Assembly (NCBI GenBank): GCA_027014605.1
Contig: JALWDJ010000008.1
Location: 1-46,447 of the forward strand
Origin: Campylobacteraceae bacterium
GTDB taxonomy: Bacteria > Campylobacterota > Campylobacteria > Campylobacterales > Sulfurovaceae
Length of the DNA: 46,447 nucleotides
Direction of reading: 5' to 3'
Part shown: positions 18,012-27,796 of the stretch, in pieces
Layout: every line of letters starts with the position of its first letter
Position numbering within the stretch: the stretch's first letter is position 1
The notes under the pieces: model-generated
Told to the model about the DNA's origin: nothing
Databases searched by the model: none
The model's input: the letters and a program-made list of their open reading frames with translations, nothing else
Position numbers and translations under genes: made by a program

Positions 18012-18112
18012 TTTCCTACTCTACTTTCATTAAAAAATTAAAATTTATTAAAAATACTATTATAGTAATCTGATTAGATTTTAGCTAAAATGTCATTAAA
18101 AAATGGTGAAAA

Positions 18113-19168
18113 ATGCTACTCTATATTCATATCCCATATTGTGACTCTAAGTGTTACTACTGTAGTTTTAACAGTTATACAGATAAATTCAACAGTAGAG
18201 AAGATTATATCTATGCTTTAATTAAACAACTTGATTTTGAATTAAAAAGATTTAGAGTTAAAAATGGAGATATTGAGTCAATATTTATAGGTGGAGGAAC
18301 ACCATCTACTATTACTCCTAAGCTATATGAAGTTATATTTAAAGCTCTTCAATCTTTTATTAAAAGAGAAATAGAGATAACAATTGAGGCTAATCCTAAC
18401 TCTGCTACTCTATCTTGGTTAGGTGGAATTTATGATTTAGGAGTAAATAGAGTCTCTTTTGGAGTACAGAGTTTTAATAGTAAAAAACTAAAAGTTCTCA
18501 ATCGTTCTCACTCTACAATTCAAGCAATTAATGCAGTAGAAAATGCTAAAAAGGTAGGATTTAATCATATATCTTTAGATTTAATATATAACTATCTAGG
18601 TGATACTAAAGAGAGTTTGAAAGAGGATATAGATATAGCATTTAGTCTGCCTATTGACCATATATCAGCTTATGAGTTAACTATAGAAGATGGAACAAAA
18701 TTTAGCTCAACTCCAGAACTAAAGCAAGAAGATAATAGTTTAGCTTTCTTTGTAGCAGATGAGATTAAAAAGAGAGGATTTAGACATTATGAGATTTCAA
18801 ATTTTGGAGAATATGAGTCATATCATAATAAGGGATATTGGAAACTAAAAGATTATATTGGGGTTGGAGCAGGGGCTGTTGGATTTAAAAGAGATAGAAG
18901 ATACTATCCTACTACTAATATAGATAGTTATATTAAAAATCCATTAGATATAAGAGAAGAGATATTAACTAAAGATGACATCTTAACAGAGAAGATTTTT
19001 CTTGGATTACGAAGTAACATAGGAATAGACGAGACTATATTAAATAAGAGTATGATAGAGAGAGCAGATTTTTTAGTAGAGAGAGGTAGATTAAAAAAAG
19101 AGAGAAAAGTTTATAAAAATATAAATTTTTTTTTAAGTGATGAGATTGCTCTATATCTTTTAGATTAA
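18113..19168 (+). CDS. hemW: HemW-type radical SAM heme chaperone
   Basis: It has 351 residues with the radical SAM cluster motif CxxxCxxCxF (Cys10, Cys14, Cys17). The GGGTPS and EANP motifs lie near 80-85 and 112-115. The HNKGYW segment (about 238-243) is the HNxxYW hallmark that separates HemW, a heme-binding protein inserting heme into apoproteins, from coproporphyrinogen oxidase HemN. The short N-terminus also fits HemW. Older annotations call it coproporphyrinogen III oxidase. The gene faces pdxA tail to tail, 3 bp apart. Confidence 0.9.
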   Translation: MLLYIHIPYCDSKCYYCSFNSYTDKFNSREDYIYALIKQLDFELKRFRVKNGDIESIFIGGGTPSTITPKLYEVIFKALQSFIKREIEITIEANPNSATLSWLGGIYDLGVNRVSFGVQSFNSKKLKVLNRSHSTIQAINAVENAKKVGFNHISLDLIYNYLGDTKESLKEDIDIAFSLPIDHISAYELTIEDGTKFSSTPELKQEDNSLAFFVADEIKKRGFRHYEISNFGEYESYHNKGYWKLKDYIGVGAGAVGFKRDRRYYPTTNIDSYIKNPLDIREEILTKDDILTEKIFLGLRSNIGIDETILNKSMIERADFLVERGRLKKERKVYKNINFFLSDEIALYLLD

Positions 19169-19171
19169 AGA

Positions 19172-20092
19172 TTAACTTAAATATCTCAAACCATTTATAT
19201 AACTTAGAGAGTTTAACTCTCTACCTTTTTTATATGCAATATCAAAAGCAGTTCCATGGTCAACAGATGTTCGTTTTATTGGAAGATTTAGAGATATATT
19301 TATACTTTCATCGAAATAGAGAGTCTTTAGAGGTGCTAAACCTTGGTCATGATACATTGCTACAAAATATCTATAGTTTTTTCTAAAGTTTGGAGTAAAT
19401 GCAATATCTGGAACTATTGGATTTGTATATACCTCATCTCCAATAAACTTCTCTGCTATACTTTTAGCTTTTATAATATCTCTCTCTTCATCTCCTAAGA
19501 CTCCTCCATCTCCTGCATGTGGATTTAGAGCTAATAGAGCAATCTCTTCATTAGTTTTTAAATCTATTGAGTTATAGAAATCTATTAAAAAATTTGAGAG
19601 TTTAGATATATCTCTAATCTCTTTTGCTACATCTTTTAATGGGATATGCTCTGTATATAGAGCTACAAACATAGAGGGGACTCCCAACATCATAATCGCA
19701 TCTCTATGGAAAAAATCTCTTAGTGCGTCTGTATGTCCCTTATATTTTACTCCTGCCTCTTCCCACGCCTTTTTATTAATTGGTAGTGTCATAACTCCAT
19801 CAACATCTTGAAGTTTAGCAAGTTCAATAGCCTTTAGAAATGATGCAAAGCTATATACTCCACTCTCTCTTGTTATCTCTCCTGCTCTAATCTTAAAAGG
19901 TTTTGCAATCTTATGGACTATCTCAAAATCTTTTGGTGTATCTATATTTAAGAGGGTTGAGGCTCTATCTAACATTATACTATCAATACAATATATAGGT
20001 TGAACTATCTCTTTTACTATATGGTGATTTTTTAGTGCTAACTCAATACCAATTCCATTTAAATCACCTATACTAATGGCTATTTTTTTCAT
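19172..20092 (-). CDS. pdxA: 4-hydroxythreonine-4-phosphate dehydrogenase
   Basis: PdxA oxidises 4-phosphohydroxy-L-threonine in the DXP-dependent pyridoxal phosphate pathway. It has 306 residues. Metal- and substrate-site motifs are visible: ISIGDLNGIG at the start, KGHTDALRDFF (about 117-127), LNPHAGDGG (about 189-197) and AMYHDQGLAPLK (about 246-257), with the three metal-site His residues. It overlaps pdxJ by 4 bp (ATGA), and the two enzymes act in consecutive steps. Confidence 0.96.
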   Translation of the reverse strand: MKKIAISIGDLNGIGIELALKNHHIVKEIVQPIYCIDSIMLDRASTLLNIDTPKDFEIVHKIAKPFKIRAGEITRESGVYSFASFLKAIELAKLQDVDGVMTLPINKKAWEEAGVKYKGHTDALRDFFHRDAIMMLGVPSMFVALYTEHIPLKDVAKEIRDISKLSNFLIDFYNSIDLKTNEEIALLALNPHAGDGGVLGDEERDIIKAKSIAEKFIGDEVYTNPIVPDIAFTPNFRKNYRYFVAMYHDQGLAPLKTLYFDESINISLNLPIKRTSVDHGTAFDIAYKKGRELNSLSYINGLRYLS

Positions 20093-20874
20093 CTTTTAAT
20101 CAATTCTCTCATCTCTAAAATAGCTCTCTCTAATCCTACCCATATTGACCTAGCAATAATACTCTGTCCAATATTTAGCTCATCAATAGTAGAAATTTTA
20201 GCAATATCTACTACATTTTGATAGTTTAAGCCGTGTCCACTCGCTACTTTAAGTTTTAAATCTCTTGCCATAGAGCTTAATAGAGTTAAGGCTTCAAGCT
20301 CCTTTTGTAACATAATTTTTAACTCATCTCTTGAAACCTCTTCTAACTCTTTTATACTATGTGGGGTTCTTCCTAAATTACTATATAACATTGCATAGAT
20401 ATTTGCATATCTTCCTGTATGAAACTCTATCCACTCAACTTCTAACTCTTTTGCTCTGTTTACATTCTCTACTGTTGGGTCAATAAATAGAGATATCTCA
20501 ATACCATTTTTATGAAGTCTTTTTATCACTTTTTTAAGTTTTTTCTGCTCTCCTAAGATATTTAATCCACCCTCAGTTGTAACCTCTTCTCTCTTCTCTG
20601 GAACAATGGTTGCACGATGAGGTTTTAATTTGCATACAATATCTATTATATCATTAGATAAAGCACACTCTAAATTAATAGGAATTGAAGAGAGTTTTAC
20701 AATGTTTTTAGCATCAATATCATTTATATGTCTTCTATCTTCTCGTAAGTGTATGGTTATCTGCTCTGCATTTGCTCTTTTTACTATGCTAATGGCATCT
20801 AATGGATTTGGGTCTGCTATCTTTCTCGCTTCTCTTAAAACTGCTATATGGTCTATATTTACACCTAATTTCAT
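20089..20874 (-). CDS. pdxJ: Pyridoxine 5'-phosphate synthase
   Basis: PdxJ condenses the PdxA product with deoxyxylulose 5-phosphate to form pyridoxine 5'-phosphate. It has 261 residues as a TIM barrel. It shows the family start KLGVNIDHIAVLREARK, the ITIHLREDRRHI segment (about 40-51), the phosphate-site GHGLNY (about 218-223) and the C-terminal NIGQSIIAR. It is the first gene of pdxJ-pdxA. Confidence 0.97.
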   Translation of the reverse strand: MKLGVNIDHIAVLREARKIADPNPLDAISIVKRANAEQITIHLREDRRHINDIDAKNIVKLSSIPINLECALSNDIIDIVCKLKPHRATIVPEKREEVTTEGGLNILGEQKKLKKVIKRLHKNGIEISLFIDPTVENVNRAKELEVEWIEFHTGRYANIYAMLYSNLGRTPHSIKELEEVSRDELKIMLQKELEALTLLSSMARDLKLKVASGHGLNYQNVVDIAKISTIDELNIGQSIIARSIWVGLERAILEMRELIKR

Positions 20875-20892
20875 TTTCGTTTCCTATATTAT

Positions 20893-20967
20893 TTATGGAA
20901 GAGAATATATTAAAAAGTAACTTTAGATAGGCTTGAACAAAATATAATTTGCAATCCTCTTCCATAA
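20893..20967. repeat. 14-bp inverted repeat between pdxJ and ackA
   Basis: TTATGGAAGAGAAT (20893-20906) and ATCCTCTTCCATAA (20954-20967) are inverse copies with one mismatch, separated by 47 bases. They sit in the 217-bp gap between the end of ackA and the start of pdxJ, both on the minus strand. The element may end the ackA transcript, bind a regulator of pdxJ, or fold an RNA. The rest of the gap is featureless and AT-rich. Confidence 0.4.
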
Positions 20968-21091
20968 TCTATGATTTGGGAGAGTGATGTTCACTTAAAT
21001 ATAATTAATCTTTAAGAAATATATTTAAATATAATTTTTTTATTTTTAAAAGACTAGTCAATTTTTTTATTAAAAAAATATATAAAAATTG

Positions 21092-22150
21092 TTAGATTTT
21101 TAATATCTCTAAACTTCCTTTAGCCATTTCTAACTCCTCATTAGTCTTTATAGTAAATATAGATATAGGGCTATTTTTATCTTTTCTAATTCCAAGATGT
21201 TCCATATTACTACAAACCTCATCTCTTACCTCTTTGCTATTTTCACCAATTCCACCTGAAAATATAATAGCATCAACTTTTCCAATAAGTGCGATATAAG
21301 CTCCTATATATTTTTTTACTCTATTACAGAACATTTTAAAGGCTAATTGTGCTTTTTTATCTCCATTTTTATAGTTTTTTATAATCTCTCTCATATCATT
21401 AGTGCCACAGATTGCTTTTAATCCACTCTCATAGTTTAATATATGCTCTATCTCTTTTGGACTCTTTTTTAACTGCTCTGCTAAATATATAATAGCTCCT
21501 GCATCAATATTTCCACATCTACTTCCCATTATTAACCCCTCTAATGGTGTAAAGCCCATTGAGGTATCTATACTTTTACCATTTTTAATGGCTGTTACAC
21601 TTGCTCCGTTTCCAAGATGAAGTGTAATAAGATTACATCTATCTATAGATTTGTTTAGGAGTTTTGATGCCTCTTTGGTTAGATATTGGTGTGATATTCC
21701 ATGAAATCCATATCTTCTAATATTAGAGTACTCTTCACCTATAGCATATCTATATGACTCAATTGGCATAGTTTGGTGAAATGCTGTATCGAAAAATGCG
21801 ATTTGAGTAGTATCTATTCTGCTAAGGGCTTTAATCCCCTCTAAGTTTGCAGGATTATGAAGTGGAGCTAAGTATGAGACCTCTTCAATTTTTTTAATTA
21901 CATCTTGGTTTATAATAGTTGGTTCTGTAAAATATGAGCCACCATGAACTACTCTATGGGCAATAATATCAAAACTATTAAAATCCTCATCTATTAACTC
22001 TAATGCCTCTTTATGATTTTTTGGATAATTTTTCCCCTCTCCAATATGCTCTATAACTCCACTATCTATAACTTTGAATTTTCCATCTTTATATAAAAAG
22101 AATTTATATTTTATAGATGAACTTCCAGAGTTTAATACAAAAATCTTCAT
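21092..22150 (-). CDS. ackA: Acetate kinase
   Basis: AckA interconverts acetyl phosphate plus ADP with acetate plus ATP. The true start is the ATG at 22150, opening KIFVLNSGSSSIKYKFF, with AAGGA before it; an upstream in-frame ATG at 22225 lies inside pta and would add 25 unrelated residues. The 352 residues are somewhat short for the family (about 400). The ASKHA-fold motifs HRVVHGG (about 64-70), FDTAFHQTMP (about 119-128), the phosphate-binding HLGNGAS (about 172-178) and SGGIGENS (about 294-301) are all present. It follows pta with a 1-bp gap. Confidence 0.95.
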   Translation of the reverse strand: MKIFVLNSGSSSIKYKFFLYKDGKFKVIDSGVIEHIGEGKNYPKNHKEALELIDEDFNSFDIIAHRVVHGGSYFTEPTIINQDVIKKIEEVSYLAPLHNPANLEGIKALSRIDTTQIAFFDTAFHQTMPIESYRYAIGEEYSNIRRYGFHGISHQYLTKEASKLLNKSIDRCNLITLHLGNGASVTAIKNGKSIDTSMGFTPLEGLIMGSRCGNIDAGAIIYLAEQLKKSPKEIEHILNYESGLKAICGTNDMREIIKNYKNGDKKAQLAFKMFCNRVKKYIGAYIALIGKVDAIIFSGGIGENSKEVRDEVCSNMEHLGIRKDKNSPISIFTIKTNEELEMAKGSLEILKI

Positions 22151-22151
22151 T

Positions 22152-24233
22152 TTAATCCTTTGAAAACTTCGCTTGAATTGCAGTAATTGCAATGGTATGG
22201 ACAATATCATCAACCAAGCAACCACGACTTAAATCATTAAATGGTCTGTTCAACCCCTGTAGGATTGGTCCAATTGCAACTCCATTTGTACTTCTCTGAA
22301 CTGCTTTATATGTATTGTTTCCTGTATTTAAATCTGGAAATATAAATACAGTTGCTCTTCCTGCTACTCTACTATTTGGCATCTTCTTTTTAGCAACCTC
22401 CATATCTATTGCTGTATCATATTGGATTGGGCCTTCTATTAGAAGATTAGGAGCTAACTCTTTAGCTATTTTAGTTGCCTCTCTTACCTTCTCTACCTCT
22501 CTACCTATTCCTGAATTTCCACTAGAGTATGATAACATAGCAACTATTGGCTCTATTCCAAATGTTTTAGCTGTTTGGGCTGAGCTAATTGCAATCTCTG
22601 CTAACTCTTTAGCTGTTGGATTTGGATTAATAGCACAATCTCCATAGACTAGAACTCTATTATTGACCAACATAAAAAAAACACTTGATACAATATTAAT
22701 CCCTTTTTTTGTTTTAATAATCTGAAATGCTGGTTTAATTGTCTCTTTTGTCGTGTGTGTTGCACCACTGACTAATCCATCTACATATCCAAAATATACC
22801 ATCATAGTACCAAAATAGTTAATTCGACTCATTATCTCTCTTGCCATAGGATATATAATCCCCTTATCTTTTCGTAACTCATAAAACTTATCTATAAAAT
22901 CATCTATATAGGGGTTATTGTGTGGGTCGACAATGTTAGCTTTTGATAAATCTAAACCTAGAGTAGTAGCTTTTTGATATATTTTTTCTCTTTTGCCAAG
23001 AAGTGTAATTTTACATAATCCTCTACGAATAACTATATCTGTAGCTTTTAATATTCTCTCATCATCACTCTCTAGTAGTAAAATATTACTATTTGATTCT
23101 TTTGCCTTTTCATATATATGATATGTAAATCTAATAGGTGACATAGAGTCTGGTTGAGTTAAAGAGAGATACTTTTTTAGACTTCTTAGATTTATATATC
23201 TACTAAAAACCCCTTCAGCTAAGGCTAACTTTTTCCTATTATAGATTGTAATTTGAGCCGATACCCTCTCTATCTTCTCTACAGCCTCTAATGTGTGATT
23301 TTTAATAGATATTATAGGGATACGAGGTATATCTGTACCCTCTATTAATCTATATATAGATTTTGGTGGAGTTATACCACCTGTTAGGAGAATACCTCCA
23401 ATTGATGGATAGTTTGTTGAGTAGTTAGCTAATAGTGTACCTACTAAAATATCACATCTATCTCCAGATACTATTATTAAATCTCCCTCTTCAAGATACT
23501 CTAAATAGTTGGGTAACATCATAGTGGCTACCTTACTCTGATATATCGTTCTATCTAACATAGAGTTATCTAATATAACCTCTTTAGCATTTAACCTTTT
23601 TATAATATCTAACATAGTAGGAGAACTCAACTCTCTTACTTTTGGTATAGTAAATAGAGGAGTATCTTTTTTTAACTCTCTTATCTTATCTAAAATATCT
23701 TTTGATACTCTATTGATAAATAGTCCAAGTAGTCTTACTCCTGCTCTTTTTGATTGATGAATAATGTAGTCTATACTCTCAACTACCTCATCTATACTAT
23801 CCATACCCTCTGCATTAATAATCTCAACTGTTGGAATTTGGAGATTTTTAGCAATCTCAAAATTTATATCAAAATCTAATAACTCCTCTAGCTCTATATT
23901 TACCATTCCATTACATATTACAAAATCATACTTTTTTATTAGATACTCATATCTCTCTAATATCTTTTCATAAATTAATTCACTCTTATCTTGAGATAAG
24001 AGTCTCTTTACATTCTCAAAATCTAATAGGTATGCACTATTTCTACTCTGTTTTAATTTAAAATAGTTTCTATAAAAATTCATATCACTATCATCTTTTA
24101 GACTATCTACTACAGGTTTAAAGAATGCCAAGTGCTGTATCTCTCTTTTAAGCATAGCCATAATTCCCATAGTTATAAATCTCATACCACCTTGAGGAGT
24201 TCTACTAATAACCATTAAAGATTTTGTTTTCAT
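22152..24233 (-). CDS. pta: Phosphate acetyltransferase
   Basis: Pta converts acetyl-CoA and phosphate to acetyl phosphate. It has 693 residues in the long form: an N-terminal BioD-like domain (1-about 190), a DRTGG-type domain (about 200-320) and the C-terminal catalytic PTA domain (about 365-693), with GATHTTKETIKPAF (about 480-493) and SYSSGNSG (about 560-567). The N-terminal P-loop position reads SRTPQGGMR and lacks the usual Lys-Ser/Thr, so this domain probably no longer binds nucleotide normally. It overlaps the SPFH gene by 4 bp, an unusual operon partner. Confidence 0.95.
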   Translation of the reverse strand: MKTKSLMVISRTPQGGMRFITMGIMAMLKREIQHLAFFKPVVDSLKDDSDMNFYRNYFKLKQSRNSAYLLDFENVKRLLSQDKSELIYEKILERYEYLIKKYDFVICNGMVNIELEELLDFDINFEIAKNLQIPTVEIINAEGMDSIDEVVESIDYIIHQSKRAGVRLLGLFINRVSKDILDKIRELKKDTPLFTIPKVRELSSPTMLDIIKRLNAKEVILDNSMLDRTIYQSKVATMMLPNYLEYLEEGDLIIVSGDRCDILVGTLLANYSTNYPSIGGILLTGGITPPKSIYRLIEGTDIPRIPIISIKNHTLEAVEKIERVSAQITIYNRKKLALAEGVFSRYINLRSLKKYLSLTQPDSMSPIRFTYHIYEKAKESNSNILLLESDDERILKATDIVIRRGLCKITLLGKREKIYQKATTLGLDLSKANIVDPHNNPYIDDFIDKFYELRKDKGIIYPMAREIMSRINYFGTMMVYFGYVDGLVSGATHTTKETIKPAFQIIKTKKGINIVSSVFFMLVNNRVLVYGDCAINPNPTAKELAEIAISSAQTAKTFGIEPIVAMLSYSSGNSGIGREVEKVREATKIAKELAPNLLIEGPIQYDTAIDMEVAKKKMPNSRVAGRATVFIFPDLNTGNNTYKAVQRSTNGVAIGPILQGLNRPFNDLSRGCLVDDIVHTIAITAIQAKFSKD

Positions 24234-25087
24234 TTAAATATTGACCCCAACATACCCTTAATTGAACTCTGAATATCAGCAGGATAGATGATAATTTTAG
24301 AGTTAGTTGAGTTTGACATCTTCTCTAAGCTATTAATATATCTATCACCAAGTAGAAACATAGCAGGTAACTCTTTACCTTTAACTGCATCACTTATCAT
24401 TTCAATAGCAGTAGCAGAGGCATTAGCTAATGCAATTTGAGCTTCAGCCTCTAATTTTGATGCTTCAAGTTTTCCTTTTGCCTCTAAAATAACTGCATTT
24501 TTATTTCCCTCTGCTGTTGTCTCTATTGCTCTTCTCTCTCTCTCTGCTGCTGCTTGTCTCTCCATAGACTCTTGCATTGAGCCACTTGGATTAATATCTT
24601 GAATTTCAACAGATTTAATAGTAACTCCCCAATCTGCTACATCATCAATTATGGCATCTTTTAGTTTTGCTTTTATAATCTCCCTATTTGATAGTGCTTC
24701 ATCTAGCTTCATTTCCCCTATAATAGAACGAAGTGTTGTCATTATAAGATTAGCTATAGCCAATTTAAAATCCTCTACACCATATAGTGCATCTTTAGGA
24801 TTAGTAACTCTAACAAAAGCTATTGCATTGGTTCTAATAACTGCATTATCTTTTGTAATAACCTCTTGTTGTGGAATATCCATAATAATATCTCTTGTGG
24901 AGATTTTTGCTCTAACTTTATCTATAAATGGTACAATTAAATTTAAACCTGGTTGTAGAGTTTTACTAAATCTACCAAGTTTCTCTATAACCCACTCCTC
25001 ACCTTGAGGTACTATTTTTATCCCTTTATATAGAGTAATAATAACACCAATAATAAGAACAACTAATATATTAAATCCTGTATCCAT
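24230..25087 (-). CDS. Stomatin-like SPFH membrane protein
   Basis: A 285-residue protein of the slipin/QmcA type. One N-terminal membrane helix (about 5-22) is followed by the SPFH domain (about 25-190), with KIVPQGEEWVIEKLGRF and LQPGLNLIVPFID, then a helical Ala/Glu-rich coiled coil (about 185-235) and a short C-terminus. Such proteins assemble into large membrane-bound rings that organise membrane domains or escort proteases. The NfeD gene 18 bp upstream is its usual partner. The downstream overlap with pta by 4 bp joins it to acetate metabolism only by transcription. Confidence 0.92.
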   Translation of the reverse strand: MDTGFNILVVLIIGVIITLYKGIKIVPQGEEWVIEKLGRFSKTLQPGLNLIVPFIDKVRAKISTRDIIMDIPQQEVITKDNAVIRTNAIAFVRVTNPKDALYGVEDFKLAIANLIMTTLRSIIGEMKLDEALSNREIIKAKLKDAIIDDVADWGVTIKSVEIQDINPSGSMQESMERQAAAERERRAIETTAEGNKNAVILEAKGKLEASKLEAEAQIALANASATAIEMISDAVKGKELPAMFLLGDRYINSLEKMSNSTNSKIIIYPADIQSSIKGMLGSIFK

Positions 25088-25105
25088 CTTACTTAAATCC
25101 TTTTT

Positions 25106-25558
25106 TTATATCTTTTCAACCTCAATAAGGTTTCCTTTAACATCAACAACTCTAACATGTGAAAGAATTGGAATATCCTCTTTAGCTGTAGCATGCCATA
25201 TTGTATTTCCAAGTATTGGTTGATTAAATTTTACTTTACCTCTACCATAGGCATCAATAGGTTCTTCAACTACACCTTTAATCCCTATTGCATAGTTTGA
25301 TTGTCCACTTTTATCACTCTTCTCTTTTTTAAAAATTCTAAATAGAATGGCTATAATCATTAAACTAATTATAATCCATATTAAAAGTTTACTATTTAAA
25401 GATAAAATTAAGATTATATCCATACTACCTACAATAATAGCACCTAATCCTAAACCTAACATTATAAATGTACCTGTAAAAATCTCTATAATAAGTAGTA
25501 GAAATCCAAAAATAATCCAATGCCACCATAGTAGTTGATTTACTAAAAACTCTAACAT
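25106..25558 (-). CDS. NfeD-like membrane protein
   Basis: A 150-residue partner of the SPFH protein. Two or three membrane helices lie within 12-72. A C-terminal OB-fold domain (about 85-150) contains GIKGVVEEPIDAYGRGKVKFN and ends VKGNLIEVEKI, typical of NfeD1b. It is the first gene of nfeD-SPFH-pta-ackA and diverges from ilvC across 116 bp. The family lacks a serine protease domain here, as usual for the short form. Confidence 0.88.
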   Translation of the reverse strand: MLEFLVNQLLWWHWIIFGFLLLIIEIFTGTFIMLGLGLGAIIVGSMDIILILSLNSKLLIWIIISLMIIAILFRIFKKEKSDKSGQSNYAIGIKGVVEEPIDAYGRGKVKFNQPILGNTIWHATAKEDIPILSHVRVVDVKGNLIEVEKI

Positions 25559-25629
25559 AATTAAATCCTTAAAATAAATAGAATTAGTTAAATTATATTA
25601 TATCAATATTTTTTTAACTATATAAGTAA

Positions 25630-26700
<1,071 letters not shown>

Positions 26701-26710
26701 AGTTTAAGTT

Positions 26711-26756
26711 TATAATGATACTATTTCGTTATTAATAAAAATTATTATTAAAAAAA
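26711..26756 (+). promoter_or_regulatory. Candidate promoter and PerR/Fur-like box before the peroxiredoxin gene
   Basis: TATAAT (26711-26716) lies 49 bases before the start codon. An A/T dyad-like sequence, TTATTAATAAAAA then TTATTATTAA (about 26729-26750), follows it. The second part resembles the TTATTATTAA-type PerR/Fur boxes of Campylobacter, and a PerR-like gene is next in line. AT-rich chance matches are a real risk. Confidence 0.35.
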
Positions 26757-26764
26757 GGTATAAA

Positions 26765-27361
26765 ATGATTGTAACAAATAAAGCTCCAGATTTTACAGCA
26801 ACAGCTGTATTGGGAAATAATCAAATAGTAGATGACTTCAATTTAATGGAAAATTTAGGTGAAAAAGGCGCAGTATTATTCTTCTATCCATTAGATTTTA
26901 CATTTGTATGTCCATCGGAGATTATTGCATTTGACCATAGATTAGATGAGTTTACAAAAAGAGGTATTAATGTTATTGGTGTATCTGTTGATAGTCAATT
27001 TTCTCATTTTGCATGGAAAGAGACTCCTGTAAATAGAGGTGGTATTGGTCAAGTTAGATTTCCACTTGTAGCAGACCTTACAAAACAGATTTCAAGAGAT
27101 TATGATGTTCTTTTAGATGATGCTGTAGCTCTTAGAGCTTCATTCCTTATTGATGCTGATGGGACTGTAAGACATGCAGTAATTAATGACCTTCCACTTG
27201 GAAGAAATATTGATGAGATGATTAGAATGGTTGATGCTATGATTTTCACAAATGAGCATGGTGAAGTTTGTCCTGCTGGTTGGACAGATGGAGATGAAGG
27301 TATGAAGCCTGATAGTGAAGGTGTTGCAGAGTATCTTGCAAAACATGAGAGTGAACTATAA
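26765..27361 (+). CDS. Typical 2-Cys peroxiredoxin (AhpC/TSA family)
   Basis: It reduces hydrogen peroxide and organic peroxides. It has 198 residues. The peroxidatic Cys49 is in FYPLDFTFVCPSE and the resolving Cys169 in GEVCPAGW, which defines the typical 2-Cys class (AhpC/Prx1 type). The ATG follows AAAAAAGG by a few bases. The next gene is a PerR-like regulator, separated by a perfect hairpin, so control by peroxide stress is likely. I leave the symbol open because ahpC and tsaA are both used for this class. Confidence 0.95.
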   Translation: MIVTNKAPDFTATAVLGNNQIVDDFNLMENLGEKGAVLFFYPLDFTFVCPSEIIAFDHRLDEFTKRGINVIGVSVDSQFSHFAWKETPVNRGGIGQVRFPLVADLTKQISRDYDVLLDDAVALRASFLIDADGTVRHAVINDLPLGRNIDEMIRMVDAMIFTNEHGEVCPAGWTDGDEGMKPDSEGVAEYLAKHESEL

Positions 27362-27366
27362 GCTAT

Positions 27367-27395
27367 TTTAGTATGAGTTAAAAACTCATACTAAA
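27367..27395 (+). promoter_or_regulatory. Perfect 13-bp hairpin between peroxiredoxin and perR
   Basis: TTTAGTATGAGTT (27367-27379) and AACTCATACTAAA (27383-27395) are perfect inverse copies with a 3-base AAA loop. No T-run follows and the GAGG of the perR ribosome binding site starts within two bases of the stem. It could be an operator, an mRNA-processing or stability hairpin, or a partial terminator that lowers perR expression. Confidence 0.55.
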
Positions 27396-27409
27396 GAGGA
27401 TCAAAATTA

Positions 27410-27796
27410 ATGATAGATTATATATCACTACTAAAAGGGAATGATTTAAAGGCTACAATTCAAAGAACTAATATACTTAAATCTATAGATAAAGCAGGAC
27501 ATATTAATATAGACGAGATTTATGAAGATTTAAAAGAGGATTATCCTACCCTCTCTCTTGCTACAATATATAAAAATATTATATTAATGGTACAACAGAA
27601 TGTTATTATAGAAGTACCTATAAATGGTAAAAAGTCAAAATATGAACTTAAAAAAGATGACCATATACATCTAATCTGTAAATCTTGTGGTAATATAGAG
27701 GATAGAGAGTTAAATGATTGTGATATGGATATTGATAATTTTCAAATAATCTCTAAGCAGATAAATATATATGGATTATGTAAGAATTGCCAGTAG
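27410..27796 (+). CDS. perR: Fur-family regulator, PerR-like
   Basis: A 128-residue metal-dependent repressor. Residues 1-75 form the winged helix, with TLSLATIYKNI (about 47-57) as the recognition helix. The C-terminal half carries HIHLICKSCG (His85, His87, Cys90, Cys93) and CKNC (Cys124, Cys127), which build the structural Zn(Cys)4 site. Location directly behind a 2-Cys peroxiredoxin favours PerR over Fur or Zur, but the sequence alone does not settle the metal. The last 10 bp overlap the LpxH-like gene. Confidence 0.82.
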   Translation: MIDYISLLKGNDLKATIQRTNILKSIDKAGHINIDEIYEDLKEDYPTLSLATIYKNIILMVQQNVIIEVPINGKKSKYELKKDDHIHLICKSCGNIEDRELNDCDMDIDNFQIISKQINIYGLCKNCQ

